Below are positions 53,969 to 62,906 of a DNA stretch of 64,000 nt, one piece after another. The notes below the pieces were generated by a model. That model did not search any database and was not told the DNA's origin. It saw only the letters and a list, made by a program, of their open reading frames with translations. The stretch's first letter is position 1, and every line of letters begins with the position of its first letter. Both the position numbers and the translations under genes were made by a program. The DNA is from Winogradskyella sp. J14-2. Lineage in GTDB: Bacteria > Bacteroidota > Bacteroidia > Flavobacteriales > Flavobacteriaceae. Where the stretch lies: contig NZ_CP019388.1 of assembly GCF_001971725.1 (NCBI RefSeq), positions 1,736,001 to 1,800,000 on the forward strand, in the 5' to 3' direction.

Positions 53969-54835
53969 TTATCCTCTTCGTTTAAAATACCCTAACAGTT
54001 TCTTTACATAGCTTTCATCTACACGGCAATCAATTGTACCTGCACCAGACTTGGTAAAGCTATCTTTAAAATAATCTACTTTTTCTATATAAAATTTACC
54101 GTAATTCAGTCTTACATTTTTAGATGCTGTGTTTACCAAAAGCAACTCGCCTGTTTCTTCATCTTCCATTTGTACCATTCCCAAATTTGGTATTTCCGCT
54201 TCGTGCTTATCGTAAACTCTTATCCCTGTAATATCGTGTCTACCAGCTGCAATTTTAAGATTCTGTTTATAATCGTCTGCTATAAAATCTGAAAGCACAA
54301 AAACAATGGCCTTTTTCTTCATAACATTTGATAAAAACTTAAATGCTTCGGCTACGTTTGTTTTTTTACTTTTTGGCTGAAATTCTAACAACTCTCTGAT
54401 AATTCTTAATACGTGAGAGCGTCCTTTTTTTGGTGGAATGTAAAGTTCGATTTCATCTGAAAATAAAATCAAACCTATTTTATCATTGTTCTGAGTTGCT
54501 GAAAAAGCTAGTGTTGCTGCTATTTCAGTAACAATTTCATCTTTAAATTGATTTTTTGTTCCAAAGAATTTACTACCAGACACATCTGCCATAAGCATCA
54601 TGGTCAGTTCGCGTTCTTCTTCAAAAACCTTTACATACGGTTCATTGTATCGTGCTGTAACATTCCAATCTATATTTCTTACATCATCACCAAATTGATA
54701 CTGACGAACTTCAGAAAAAGTCATACCACGACCTTTGAAGGTAGAGTGGTACTCGCCTCCAAAAATATGATCAGACAAACGACGTGTCTTAATCTCTATT
54801 TTCCGTACTTTTTTAAGAAGTTCTTTGGTATCCAT
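53969..54835 (-). CDS. DUF58 protein (VWA-like) of the MoxR-Bat operon
   Basis: The 288-residue cytoplasmic protein shows the DUF58 core: FKGRGMTFSEVRQYQFGDDV, then RNIDWNVTARYNEPYVK near residue 55, and a VWA-like domain with MADVSGSKFFG. It is a standard neighbour of MoxR ATPases, whose clients have VWA domains. It is 99 bp after the MoxR gene, and that gap contains a palindromic repeat. Confidence 0.93.
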   Translation of the reverse strand: MDTKELLKKVRKIEIKTRRLSDHIFGGEYHSTFKGRGMTFSEVRQYQFGDDVRNIDWNVTARYNEPYVKVFEEERELTMMLMADVSGSKFFGTKNQFKDEIVTEIAATLAFSATQNNDKIGLILFSDEIELYIPPKKGRSHVLRIIRELLEFQPKSKKTNVAEAFKFLSNVMKKKAIVFVLSDFIADDYKQNLKIAAGRHDITGIRVYDKHEAEIPNLGMVQMEDEETGELLLVNTASKNVRLNYGKFYIEKVDYFKDSFTKSGAGTIDCRVDESYVKKLLGYFKRRG

Positions 54836-54889
54836 TTTTTTTAAGTATGCAGTGTGGAGTCTTCAATAAGCAGACAAAATAATTCAGAG

Positions 54890-54914
54890 TTCGAGTAAGT
54901 TCAGCTTACTGAAC
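54890..54914. repeat. palindromic GTTCAG-type repeat between MoxR and DUF58 genes
   Basis: GTTCGAGTAAG and CTTACTGAAC flank a TTCAG centre, giving a self-complementary 25-bp stretch in the middle of the operon. Confidence 0.6.
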
Positions 54915-54934
54915 ACTGGATTACTGCCAACTAT

Positions 54935-55936
54935 TTATGGTACTTCTATCTCATTAACAATCTTGTTAATGATGTCTTCTGAAGTTACATTTTCTGCTTC
55001 GGCTTCGTAAGTAATTCCGATTCTGTGACGCAACACATCGTGTACCACTGCTCTTACATCTTCTGGGATTACATAACCTCTTCGCTTGATAAATGCATAA
55101 CACTTTGCTGCAGTTGCTAAGTTAATACTTCCACGAGGTGAAGCACCAAACGAGATTAATGCTTTTAAATCACCAAGTCTGTATTTTTCAGGATAACGCG
55201 TAGCAAAGATGATATCTAGTATATATTTTTCAATCTTCTCATCCATGTAAACTTCTCTAACTGCTTGTTGGGCACTTAGAATTTGTTTCACAGAAACTAC
55301 TGGATTGACTTTATCATAGGAACCTTTGAGATTTGCTCTTACTATAAGTTGTTCTTCATCTAGCTTTGGATAATCAATTACCGTTTTTAGCATAAAACGG
55401 TCAACCTGAGCCTCTGGCAAAGGATAAGTTCCTTCTTGCTCAACAGGATTTTGTGTTGCCATTACTAGGAACGGTTTGTCTAGTACAAAGGTTTCATCAC
55501 CAATAGTTACCTGTTTTTCTTGCATCGCTTCTAATAGAGCAGACTGTACTTTTGCTGGTGCTCTATTAATCTCATCTGCTAAGACAAAATTTGCGAATAT
55601 TGGTCCTTTTTTTATAGAGAAATCATTCTCTTTGATGTTGTAAATCAACGTACCAATAACATCTGCTGGTAATAAATCTGGTGTAAACTGTATTCTGCTA
55701 AAACTTGCATCAATGGCTTTAGATAAGGTGTTTATAGCTAATGTTTTTGCTAAACCTGGTACACCTTCCAAAAGAATATGTCCTTGACCAAGCAGTCCAA
55801 TTAACAAACGTTCTACCATGTGTTTTTGACCCACTATAACCTTGTTCATTTCTAAAGTTAGCAAATCAACAAATGCACTTTCTTTTTCAATCTTTTCATT
55901 AATTGACTTAATGTCAACTGTACTCGTTTCTTCCAT
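54935..55936 (-). CDS. MoxR-family AAA+ ATPase
   Basis: The 333-residue protein carries Walker A EGVPGLAKT (57-65), Walker B VLADEINRAP (118-127), sensor-type MATQNPVEQEGTYPLPEAQ and a C-terminal helical lid (SFGASPRGSINL). MoxR ATPases act as chaperones for VWA-domain proteins. It is the first gene of the operon with DUF58, the BatD-like gene, BatA, BatB, BatC, BatD and BatE. No clear TAnnTTTG is seen upstream. Confidence 0.96.
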   Translation of the reverse strand: MEETSTVDIKSINEKIEKESAFVDLLTLEMNKVIVGQKHMVERLLIGLLGQGHILLEGVPGLAKTLAINTLSKAIDASFSRIQFTPDLLPADVIGTLIYNIKENDFSIKKGPIFANFVLADEINRAPAKVQSALLEAMQEKQVTIGDETFVLDKPFLVMATQNPVEQEGTYPLPEAQVDRFMLKTVIDYPKLDEEQLIVRANLKGSYDKVNPVVSVKQILSAQQAVREVYMDEKIEKYILDIIFATRYPEKYRLGDLKALISFGASPRGSINLATAAKCYAFIKRRGYVIPEDVRAVVHDVLRHRIGITYEAEAENVTSEDIINKIVNEIEVP

Positions 55937-56024
55937 ATTTGTTAAGTATAAGAGCTTATCTTTTCTAGGGATTTATTTAGTGATGCAAAATGTTAAAATT
56001 ATTCGGTAGTTGCTGTTAACAATT

Positions 56025-56066
56025 GGTTAAAAAATAAAGAGCAAAACCACTACAGTATTGCTCTTA
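56025..56066 (-). terminator. terminator after the 56095 lipoprotein gene
   Basis: On the minus strand AAGAGCAA and TTGCTCTT (56037-56065) form an 8-bp stem followed by TATTTTTT. Confidence 0.75.
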
Positions 56067-56094
56067 TATCTTCATTTAATAGGGATTATTATAA

Positions 56095-56661
56095 TTAATA
56101 TTCAAATTGTCGTATTGCTGTATATAATTTAGGGTTTAAAATCATCATGTTTTCATCTTCATTATAAAAAATCGACTTGTCTAAGTCTATATCTATAACT
56201 ATATCATATCGCCTTTTAGAATGTAGTTGCATTTCAATTAAGTTTGAAGGTGTAGCGTTTCCTAAGGTTTCAACATCTAAACTATGTAATACATTATTAA
56301 TATCCATAAAATTATTATCACCTAGTACCAATCTAATTTCATAAACATAGGTGGCTTCGAATTCAAAATCATCAACTAGCAGCAAAGTATTATCCACTTT
56401 TAGGTCAGACACATTAAAAACGCCTTGATTGATTGTATTTAAACTCTTCCATGAGCTGGTGCTATTAGGGTTTTCCTCGATTCTAATCTGAATATCTTGA
56501 ATATCAAAATACACCTTACCCTGAGATTGACTAGAACTTTTAAGATTTACCGTAATCTGTGTTGACTTGCTATTATCTTCTACATCGTCTTTAGTACAAC
56601 TCGACATTGTTAGCATTAGTGTAAGTAAGAATAAAATCTTAATGAATTGAAATTTTTTCAT
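56095..56661 (-). CDS. DUF4382-like lipoprotein
   Basis: The 188-residue lipoprotein has lipobox MSSC (Cys22). The mature part resembles DUF4382: VYFDIQDIQIRIEENPNS, VSDLKVDNTLLLVDDFEF, YEIRLVLGDNNFMDIN and MILNPKLYTAI, a transthyretin-like beta sandwich. It may bind carbohydrate or protein on the surface; there is no enzymatic motif. It is a single gene ending at its own terminator. Confidence 0.75.
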   Translation of the reverse strand: MKKFQFIKILFLLTLMLTMSSCTKDDVEDNSKSTQITVNLKSSSQSQGKVYFDIQDIQIRIEENPNSTSSWKSLNTINQGVFNVSDLKVDNTLLLVDDFEFEATYVYEIRLVLGDNNFMDINNVLHSLDVETLGNATPSNLIEMQLHSKRRYDIVIDIDLDKSIFYNEDENMMILNPKLYTAIRQFEY

Positions 56662-56766
56662 GATTTGGGGAAATGGAATAATAACACACCAAGAATACTT
56701 TAATCTTTAGGATTTCAGTATTTTTATACATCAATTGCAGAAAAATCCTTATAACCTGAAAAAAAA

Positions 56767-57630
56767 GTGAAATATTCTCGATTAATTGCAGGTACAATGA
56801 CCTGGGGAAGTTGGGGCAAACAACTCTCAAAACGCGACATGGTAGATTTAATGCACCATTGCCTTTCTAATAACATTACAACTTTTGACCACGCTGATAT
56901 TTATGGTGCATACACAACTGAAGCTGATTTTGGCAAAGCATTTACCGATTCTGGTATTAAGCGGGAAGACATTCAGTTAATCTCAAAGTGTGGTATTCAA
57001 TATTTAGCTGACAACCGAAACAACAAGGTAAAACATTACGATTACTCTAAAGACTATATCATTTGGTCCGTTGAAGAATCCTTAAAAAATCTCGAAACAG
57101 AATATTTAGACTTACTCCTTCTGCATAGACCAAGCCCTTTAATGGTTGCTGAAGAAATAGCAGAGGCAATTACCATCTTAAAAAAAGAAGGAAAAATAAG
57201 AGATTTTGGCGTTTCAAACTTTACACCTTCCCAAATGGAAATAATTGGATTGCGAATGGATATCGACGTGAATCAAATTGAATTTTCACTTACACAACAT
57301 TTAGCAATGCACGATGGCACGTTAGATTATATGAAAACATGCGGAATAAAACCTATGGCTTGGTCTCCATTGGGTTCTGTGTTTAGAGAAGATAACGAGC
57401 AAACTAGACGTATCCATAAACAACTTGGTGAGTTGATGGACAAATACAACGCCACAGAAGACCAACTATTATTAGCTTGGATTATGAAACATCCTTCGGG
57501 AATTCATCCTGTGGTTGGGACAACTAATAAAACAAGACTTAAGCAAGCTGTTGAAGCCTATAAAATTGACCTAGAACTTGAAGACTGGTTTTTAATATTA
57601 GTAGCAAGTCAAGGCCATAAAGTTCCTTAA
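56767..57630 (+). CDS. aldo/keto reductase
   Basis: A 287-residue NAD(P)H-dependent reductase. The catalytic tetrad of the superfamily is complete: Asp41 and Tyr46 in FDHADIYG, Lys74 in LISKCG and His120 in LLLHRPSP. GVSNFTPSQM and HPVVGTTNKTRLKQA are the cofactor-binding end of the barrel. It is most like YdhF-type AKRs of general metabolism. The start is GTG at 56767. It is followed after 2 bp by an SDR gene, so the two form an oxidoreductase pair. Confidence 0.92.
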   Translation: MKYSRLIAGTMTWGSWGKQLSKRDMVDLMHHCLSNNITTFDHADIYGAYTTEADFGKAFTDSGIKREDIQLISKCGIQYLADNRNNKVKHYDYSKDYIIWSVEESLKNLETEYLDLLLLHRPSPLMVAEEIAEAITILKKEGKIRDFGVSNFTPSQMEIIGLRMDIDVNQIEFSLTQHLAMHDGTLDYMKTCGIKPMAWSPLGSVFREDNEQTRRIHKQLGELMDKYNATEDQLLLAWIMKHPSGIHPVVGTTNKTRLKQAVEAYKIDLELEDWFLILVASQGHKVP

Positions 57631-57632
57631 TT

Positions 57633-58382
57633 ATGAAGAAAACAGCATTAATAACAGGCGCTACAAGTGGCATTGGTAGAGCCACCGCACATGAGTTCGC
57701 TAAACATGGCATTAACTTAGTACTATGTGGGCGCAGACAACAACGATTAGATAGTATTGAAAAAGCCTTATCTAAACAAACGGATGTCCATACCTTAAAT
57801 TTTGACGTTCGTAACAAAAAGAAAACACTTAAAGCTATTGCTTCGTTACCTACAGAATTTCAAAACATTGATATTTTAATCAATAACGCAGGTAATGCTC
57901 ATGGATTAGACCCAATACAAGACGGAAGTCTGGATGATTGGGATGCCATGATGGATATTAACGTAAAGGGCTTGCTCTATGTTAGCAAAGCTATAATTCC
58001 AGGAATGACAGAGCGTCAATCCGGACATATTATTAATATTGGTTCATCTGCTGGAAAAGAAGTGTATCCAAAAGGCAATGTGTATTGCGGTAGTAAACAT
58101 GCTGTTTTGGCAATAACAGAAGGTATGCGTATAGATCTTAATCCTTTCGGAATAAAAGTTTCTGCTGTGAATCCAGGTTTAGTAGAAACGGAATTTTCAC
58201 AAGTGCGATTTAAGGGTGGAAATCAAGCTGATAATGTTTACAAAGGCTACAAAGCTTTACAACCCGAAGATGTAGCAGAAGTCATCTACTTTGCAGTATC
58301 CAGACCTGCTCACGTTAATATAGCAGATGTTTTAATGTTATGTACTGCACAAGCGAGTTCTACTATTGTAAAAAAGGAATAA
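57633..58382 (+). CDS. SDR-family oxidoreductase
   Basis: A classical short-chain dehydrogenase of 249 residues: TGATSGIG (8-15) is the cofactor loop, NNAGNAHG the N-motif, and Tyr151-Lys155 (YCGSK) the catalytic pair. VSAVNPGLVETEF is the usual C-terminal part. The closest style is YdfG/serine-type 3-hydroxyacid dehydrogenases, but the substrate is not proven. It overlaps nothing, but is tightly linked to the aldo/keto reductase. Confidence 0.93.
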   Translation: MKKTALITGATSGIGRATAHEFAKHGINLVLCGRRQQRLDSIEKALSKQTDVHTLNFDVRNKKKTLKAIASLPTEFQNIDILINNAGNAHGLDPIQDGSLDDWDAMMDINVKGLLYVSKAIIPGMTERQSGHIINIGSSAGKEVYPKGNVYCGSKHAVLAITEGMRIDLNPFGIKVSAVNPGLVETEFSQVRFKGGNQADNVYKGYKALQPEDVAEVIYFAVSRPAHVNIADVLMLCTAQASSTIVKKE

Positions 58383-58388
58383 TAAAGG

Positions 58389-58409
58389 ATTTCTGCTTTC
58401 GCAGGAAAT
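58389..58409. repeat. palindromic repeat, CCTGC family
   Basis: ATTTCTGCTTTCGCAGGAAAT is near-perfectly self-complementary and sits just before the next start codon (58413), so it forms part of the leader of the AlbA_2 gene. Its right half matches 40987-41006. Confidence 0.75.
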
Positions 58410-58412
58410 ATT

Positions 58413-59546
58413 ATGATCAACAAACGCCTCCTCATAAAAAATCTACTGGCTCACAACGATGAGAACAGTTTTTATGACAAAAAGCGAAAAGTTGATATTA
58501 GCCACAAAGAAGGAAAAGCTAAATTTTTAAAGCACATTTGTGCATTGTCTAACAGCAATCCTAAAAACAACTCTTACATTGTTATTGGTGTTGAGGATGA
58601 AGACAATAAAATTGTAGGCACCGATTTTTTTGATGATAGTAAAATACAAAACCTCATCAACGCCTACCTCACCAATCCACCAATAGCACAATACGAGAAT
58701 ATTCCGTTTCCGCACTTAGCAGACGATAAAGTTGTGGGCTTAGTAACCATAAGGCCAATTGACAAGATTACATCTTTACGAAAGAATATCTGGAAATATT
58801 ATGGAGGCTCCGTTTTTTTTAGAGATGGTAGTATAAGCATGCCAAAAGTGTTTGATATTGAAATTAGAGATGTTAACTCCAAGATTGTTGCTGAAATAGA
58901 AAACCATGCACAAAACAACATTGAGCTAACATTAAATGGTGTATTCGATTTTATGAATAAGCGGCAAGATTTTAACCCACAATACAAAGTTTTTAAAGAA
59001 TATTTTGTGCTCTGTTGGTCTGGACAAAAAAAGCACGTTAAAAATGAAGTCTTTTATTCACGCGTGGATATTGAAATGATCAATGAACAAGTACGTTTAT
59101 TTTACTCTGCATTAGATGAAGTTGCGATTTTTTATGATGACAATTCCTTTAAAATTGTAGAATATGTTCGTCTTGGGCTTCAAAAATCTTTTAAATACTA
59201 TAAGCTCGAAGAGCAAATCATTCATTTTGATGAAAATGCAAATTATTCTATTGAAGCCAATCTTGTTTTTAATCCGCCTCAATTTGACAGGAAAGTATTG
59301 TACCACATATATAACACCAATAATACTCTACTCGAAAAGCTAGAAAAAGGAATTACAATTGCCAATCATGAGATTCCAGATTTAAAAAATTTAGCAGCAA
59401 GCTACTTAATTTGTTATCTCAATGGTTTTGAAGATGCACTACCCAAACTAGAATTTGCAAAACCATACATAAAAAATTACAGTTCTAATCTCTATAAATC
59501 TTATAAAGAAACCATTAGAATTTTAAGAAAGGTAAAGTACAATTAA
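58413..59546 (+). CDS. AlbA_2 (Schlafen-type) domain protein
   Basis: The 377-residue protein has the AlbA_2 putative DNA-binding region in residues 1-130: KEGKAKFLKHICALSNSNP, NSYIVIGVEDEDNKIVG and YYGGSVFFRDGSISMP. The last 240 residues are helical, with no recognised domain and a possible helix-turn-helix. Schlafen-type AlbA_2 proteins occur as regulators and in defence contexts; no toxin, nuclease or other defence gene is next to it. It follows the SDR by 30 bp, separated by a palindromic repeat. Confidence 0.8.
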   Translation: MINKRLLIKNLLAHNDENSFYDKKRKVDISHKEGKAKFLKHICALSNSNPKNNSYIVIGVEDEDNKIVGTDFFDDSKIQNLINAYLTNPPIAQYENIPFPHLADDKVVGLVTIRPIDKITSLRKNIWKYYGGSVFFRDGSISMPKVFDIEIRDVNSKIVAEIENHAQNNIELTLNGVFDFMNKRQDFNPQYKVFKEYFVLCWSGQKKHVKNEVFYSRVDIEMINEQVRLFYSALDEVAIFYDDNSFKIVEYVRLGLQKSFKYYKLEEQIIHFDENANYSIEANLVFNPPQFDRKVLYHIYNTNNTLLEKLEKGITIANHEIPDLKNLAASYLICYLNGFEDALPKLEFAKPYIKNYSSNLYKSYKETIRILRKVKYN

Positions 59547-59707
59547 TTTTTAGTCGGATTTTTAGATTATTTTACCCTCATTTTTTGCATCTGGTCGAAT
59601 GTAAATCGAAGTGAGTGCAGATTATACATTTTTTTCTACCATTCATCAAAAAATTAAATAATAAAAGGATTTAATATGCATCTTTGAAGTGCTATTAATC
59701 AATTATA
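59547..59707. other. intergenic region without gene
   Basis: 161 bp after the AlbA_2 gene, AT-rich, with no recognised ORF, RNA or promoter. A convergent terminator follows at 59708. Confidence 0.4.
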
Positions 59708-59752
59708 TAACCTTGTTTCAGTATGTTTTTAACTAGATCTGAAGCAAGGTTT
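59708..59752. terminator. terminator after the 59759 lipoprotein gene
   Basis: AACCTTGTTTCAG and CTGAAGCAAGGTT form a 13-bp stem (one G-T/A-C mismatch) with a 17-base loop, immediately past the minus-strand stop. Confidence 0.7.
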
Positions 59753-59758
59753 ATTGTT

Positions 59759-60133
59759 TTAATTAGGTGTTAACTGAAATTCTAAAATCCGAGTAATAAC
59801 ATGGCAATTGTCTTCAGTTTTATCAACTAAAATGGGATTGGAAATAAAGGTTTGATAGTTATTTGATGTCACTTCAATAATGTAAGTCCCCTCTCGTTCA
59901 CCAGCTCCTAAAAAATAATCTGAATCTTCTATCCTAGTAAGTTGCTCTTGGTAAGAACCGTCTTTGGCTGTAACCGTAATACCATCCGTTATAATGGCTT
60001 GTGTATTTGCATCTTTAAAGGTAATGTTAAGCCCAAAAACATATACTTCTGTACAGTTTTGTGGATTAGGGTCATCAGAATTACAAGATAACAACACAAG
60101 CAATGTTAGAAATAAAATAAAGTTCTTCATCAT
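59759..60133 (-). CDS. small lipoprotein with carboxypeptidase-regulatory-like fold
   Basis: The 124-residue lipoprotein has lipobox LLSC (Cys17). The mature sequence VYVFGLNITFKDANTQAIIT, YFLGAGEREGTYIIEVTSNNYQTF and a Cys pair (about 27 and 112, PQNCTEV and EDNCHV) suggest a compact beta sandwich, possibly closed by a disulfide. Function unknown. It lies just downstream of the DUF1501 gene but 49 bp apart. Confidence 0.7.
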   Translation of the reverse strand: MMKNFILFLTLLVLLSCNSDDPNPQNCTEVYVFGLNITFKDANTQAIITDGITVTAKDGSYQEQLTRIEDSDYFLGAGEREGTYIIEVTSNNYQTFISNPILVDKTEDNCHVITRILEFQLTPN

Positions 60134-60182
60134 TTTAGCTTTTCATTTTAAAGTTAACAAAAAAGCTGTTGACTGTACAGTT

Positions 60183-61370
60183 CTAGATAAAGTTAAGCTT
60201 TTCAAAATCTTGATTTAATACGATTCTGTCATCAGCATCTAACCATTTGCTTAAAATTGTAGCGTAAACTGTTCTAAAATCGATTTCATATTTTAAATCT
60301 CCATTAGAGTCTAAGTGCTCTAGGCTGGCTAGATTATTATAGAATCCAGCTTTCTTTAAATTTTCACCAATAACAAAAACGTTGTTTGCCGCTCCGTGGT
60401 CTGTTCCGTTTGCTGCGTTTTGTTTTACACGTCTTCCAAATTCTGAAAACGTTAAAACCAAGGTGTCCTTAAAAGTGTTGTTTTGTTTTAAATCTTTTAC
60501 AAAAGCCGAAATACTTTCAGCATATTGCGTTAATAATCTTGCTTGTTTATTTTGTTGGTTGGCGTGCGTATCAAAACCGCCAAGAGAAGTGTAAAATACC
60601 TTGGTATCTAAATCTGAGTTAATGAATTGGGCTACATTTTTTAGCTGTTTTGCAAATCCATTCTGAGGATACTCTTGCTGCGATGATTTTACTTTAGTAT
60701 TTTCAAAAATGTATTTAGCAGAAGATGTGGCCTCTATCATGGTTTGATAAAGATATCCCAAATTGTGCTCACTCAAATGCGTATCGTTGTAATGACTGAG
60801 CACATTTCTAAAAAATGGATCTTTGGCTGTTTTATATAAAACTTTATAATTATTAGTGGCTATACCGTTAAAATATTGGCCTTTCATTGCTAAGCTTAGT
60901 TGCTCATCCATCTCAATGGCGTTGTAGGGTTTTTTTCCATATATATCCATATATCTTCCCAACCACCCACTTTGTAAATACGTATTAGAATCACTTGCCG
61001 TTTGCCAAATATCCATTGACCTAAAGTGAGAGCGTACTGGATTTGGATAACCAACGTTATTCAATATTGAAAGCTCTCCGTTATCGTACAACGAACGTAA
61101 GGGTGCTAAACTTGGGTGAAATCCCAAATCATCAGTCATACGAATAATGTCATTGGTAATTGCCAAACGTGGTCTAGCATTATAGTAGATATCATTATTG
61201 TACGGAATTATGGTATTTAAACCATCATTTCCACCTGCTAGTTGAACAACAACTAGTCGTTTAAACCCTAAACGCGAAGTATCTACAGACTCAAAGGCTT
61301 TAAGAAAACTTGGCACAAAAAACAAGCTACTTGTTAATGCGGAATTTTTTAAAAATTTTCGTCTATCCAT
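60183..61370 (-). CDS. DUF1501 family protein (exported, Tat-type)
   Basis: The 395-residue protein starts with a twin-arginine-type signal (MDRRKFLKNSALTSSLFF). The body has LVVVQLAGGNDGLNTIIPYN, DLGFHPSLAPLRSLYDNGEL and FYTSLGGFDTHANQQ, and a final GRRVKQNAANGTDHGAANNV with conserved His/Asp, as in the alkaline-phosphatase-fold DUF1501 family. The start at 61370 follows the DUF1800 stop directly (3-bp overlap zone); an upstream frame to 61415 is not family-like. DUF1501 and DUF1800 genes are usually paired; no enzymatic activity is established. Confidence 0.92.
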   Translation of the reverse strand: MDRRKFLKNSALTSSLFFVPSFLKAFESVDTSRLGFKRLVVVQLAGGNDGLNTIIPYNNDIYYNARPRLAITNDIIRMTDDLGFHPSLAPLRSLYDNGELSILNNVGYPNPVRSHFRSMDIWQTASDSNTYLQSGWLGRYMDIYGKKPYNAIEMDEQLSLAMKGQYFNGIATNNYKVLYKTAKDPFFRNVLSHYNDTHLSEHNLGYLYQTMIEATSSAKYIFENTKVKSSQQEYPQNGFAKQLKNVAQFINSDLDTKVFYTSLGGFDTHANQQNKQARLLTQYAESISAFVKDLKQNNTFKDTLVLTFSEFGRRVKQNAANGTDHGAANNVFVIGENLKKAGFYNNLASLEHLDSNGDLKYEIDFRTVYATILSKWLDADDRIVLNQDFEKLNFI

Positions 61371-61372
61371 AG

Positions 61373-62746
61373 CTAGCACATTTGATATTCTGGTAAGGAC
61401 ATTAACTGAATACAATAATCCCGTTTAGATGTTTTACGCAACGTTTCTAGATAAGCTAAAGTACCTTTGTTAATACTTCCTTGTAATATAACCTGATGGA
61501 GATTCTCAGTTTCAACACTATTAAATTCTTTTAAAAATGTATCCCAATCAGCTAATGTCTTAAATGGTAATTTACCCTTATTATTTTTTAAAAAACCAGC
61601 TCTTGTTGCATCATTAAAATCTCCAAATTCTTCTAGAGAAATTACGGCGTTGTTTAGTAAAACGGATGGTAGCTTTAATCTTAGCATAATGGTATTGGCG
61701 TCTATCCAAGCTTTGTCTCCCTTCCAGCCTGCAACATTTGGTGGGTCCAATAGCATTTGACCCAATAATTTTTGGATGACAAGTAAATCTCTTTGTCTTT
61801 GAAATGTTACAGGAACAGTATTTGCTATTCCGACCAATAGCTCTACCGGTGATTTTATTTTACTCCCAATATTTTCTTCGGCATAAAACCAATCAGACAA
61901 CAATACAAAGCGCATTAAATTTTCAATATTGTAATCTTTAAAAAACACATCAGTCATAGCTTCGATATGTGTTTTATTAAGCTTTGGATTTACAAAATAG
62001 CGATATATCTTTTGACATATAAATCTAGCGCATTGTTTGTTGGAGAGTATTTCGTCTATAATATCATCGCCATTAAAACGTGCTGTCTTCCCTAAAAAAG
62101 TCTTAAAACCATAATCGTGATGTAGTTTTCTAAATACAAAACCTCCTTCAAAATTGTGGCTATATCCTGTAAATGCTCTAGCGCTTTCCTTGATATCCTT
62201 TTCGGTAAAATGTCCTTCTCCTAGGGTGAATAGTTCCATTAACTCGCGCGCAAAATTCTCATTAGGTTTTCGTTTTCTATTTTGTTTCCCATTTAGATAC
62301 CTCAGCATAGCGGCGTTTTTAGAAATTGCTTTTACAAACACCCTAAAATCACCAATGGCATAATGGCGTAATGTATTATTATACTGTTGGGCAAACAGAG
62401 GATTTCTTTCCCTACAAACAAAATGATTGGCCCAAAACAAAGTCATTCGCTCCCTTAGTAATGTATTTGAATAAATGAGCTTTTTTAACCATTCGTAATT
62501 GAGTTCTAAAATCTTTTTTTTATTTTTTTTCTGAATGTCTTTAACTACAGATGGAAACTTCTTAAGGTCATCTTGATTAAGACCATCGAGATAAGAAAAG
62601 TCTAATTGTATTGGCAAGATACTTTTAGAGTTTTCAAAAAGCGCATCAACTACTTGTTTTCTGTCTTTTGAAATTTCTTTATAGTTTCTAGGATGCCATC
62701 CAAAACCAGCACGATGATACAAATGTTGAAGTTCTTCTTGCTTCAT
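61373..62746 (-). CDS. DUF1800 family protein
   Basis: The 457-residue protein shows the family pattern: LYHRAGFGWHPRNY at the N terminus, ERMTLFWANHFVC, then KRKPNENFARELMELFTLGEGHF with ARAFTGYS and GDDIIDEIL. C-terminal LLDPPNVAGWKGDKAWIDANT is also conserved. No clear signal peptide is visible, although such proteins are usually predicted to be exported. It is paired with the downstream DUF1501 gene, almost contiguous, as in many Bacteroidota and Planctomycetota genomes. Confidence 0.93.
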   Translation of the reverse strand: MKQEELQHLYHRAGFGWHPRNYKEISKDRKQVVDALFENSKSILPIQLDFSYLDGLNQDDLKKFPSVVKDIQKKNKKKILELNYEWLKKLIYSNTLLRERMTLFWANHFVCRERNPLFAQQYNNTLRHYAIGDFRVFVKAISKNAAMLRYLNGKQNRKRKPNENFARELMELFTLGEGHFTEKDIKESARAFTGYSHNFEGGFVFRKLHHDYGFKTFLGKTARFNGDDIIDEILSNKQCARFICQKIYRYFVNPKLNKTHIEAMTDVFFKDYNIENLMRFVLLSDWFYAEENIGSKIKSPVELLVGIANTVPVTFQRQRDLLVIQKLLGQMLLDPPNVAGWKGDKAWIDANTIMLRLKLPSVLLNNAVISLEEFGDFNDATRAGFLKNNKGKLPFKTLADWDTFLKEFNSVETENLHQVILQGSINKGTLAYLETLRKTSKRDYCIQLMSLPEYQMC

Positions 62747-62822
62747 ATCTCTTAGACTTTGATTAGAGGTTTTGGTTTAATTTTAGCGACAATCGTTCCC
62801 AAACACTTTATTCCAATATAGA

Positions 62823-62861
62823 TAAAAAAAACCATTTCTAAATTAGAAACGGTTTTTTTAA
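62823..62861 (-). terminator. terminator between the broken gene and DUF1800
   Basis: AAAAAAACC(A)TTTCTA and TAGAAA(C)GGTTTTTTT form a long hairpin with A/T runs, downstream of the minus-strand gene ending at 62907. Confidence 0.8.
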
Positions 62862-62906
62862 ATTTTTAAGTATGCTTTAATAAAACAATCTGGCTTATTT
62901 ATTACG

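Noticed and set aside
58413..59546. Defence island around the AlbA_2 protein
   Set aside because: Neighbours are an oxidoreductase pair and lipoprotein genes; no nuclease, toxin or restriction gene supports a defence role.
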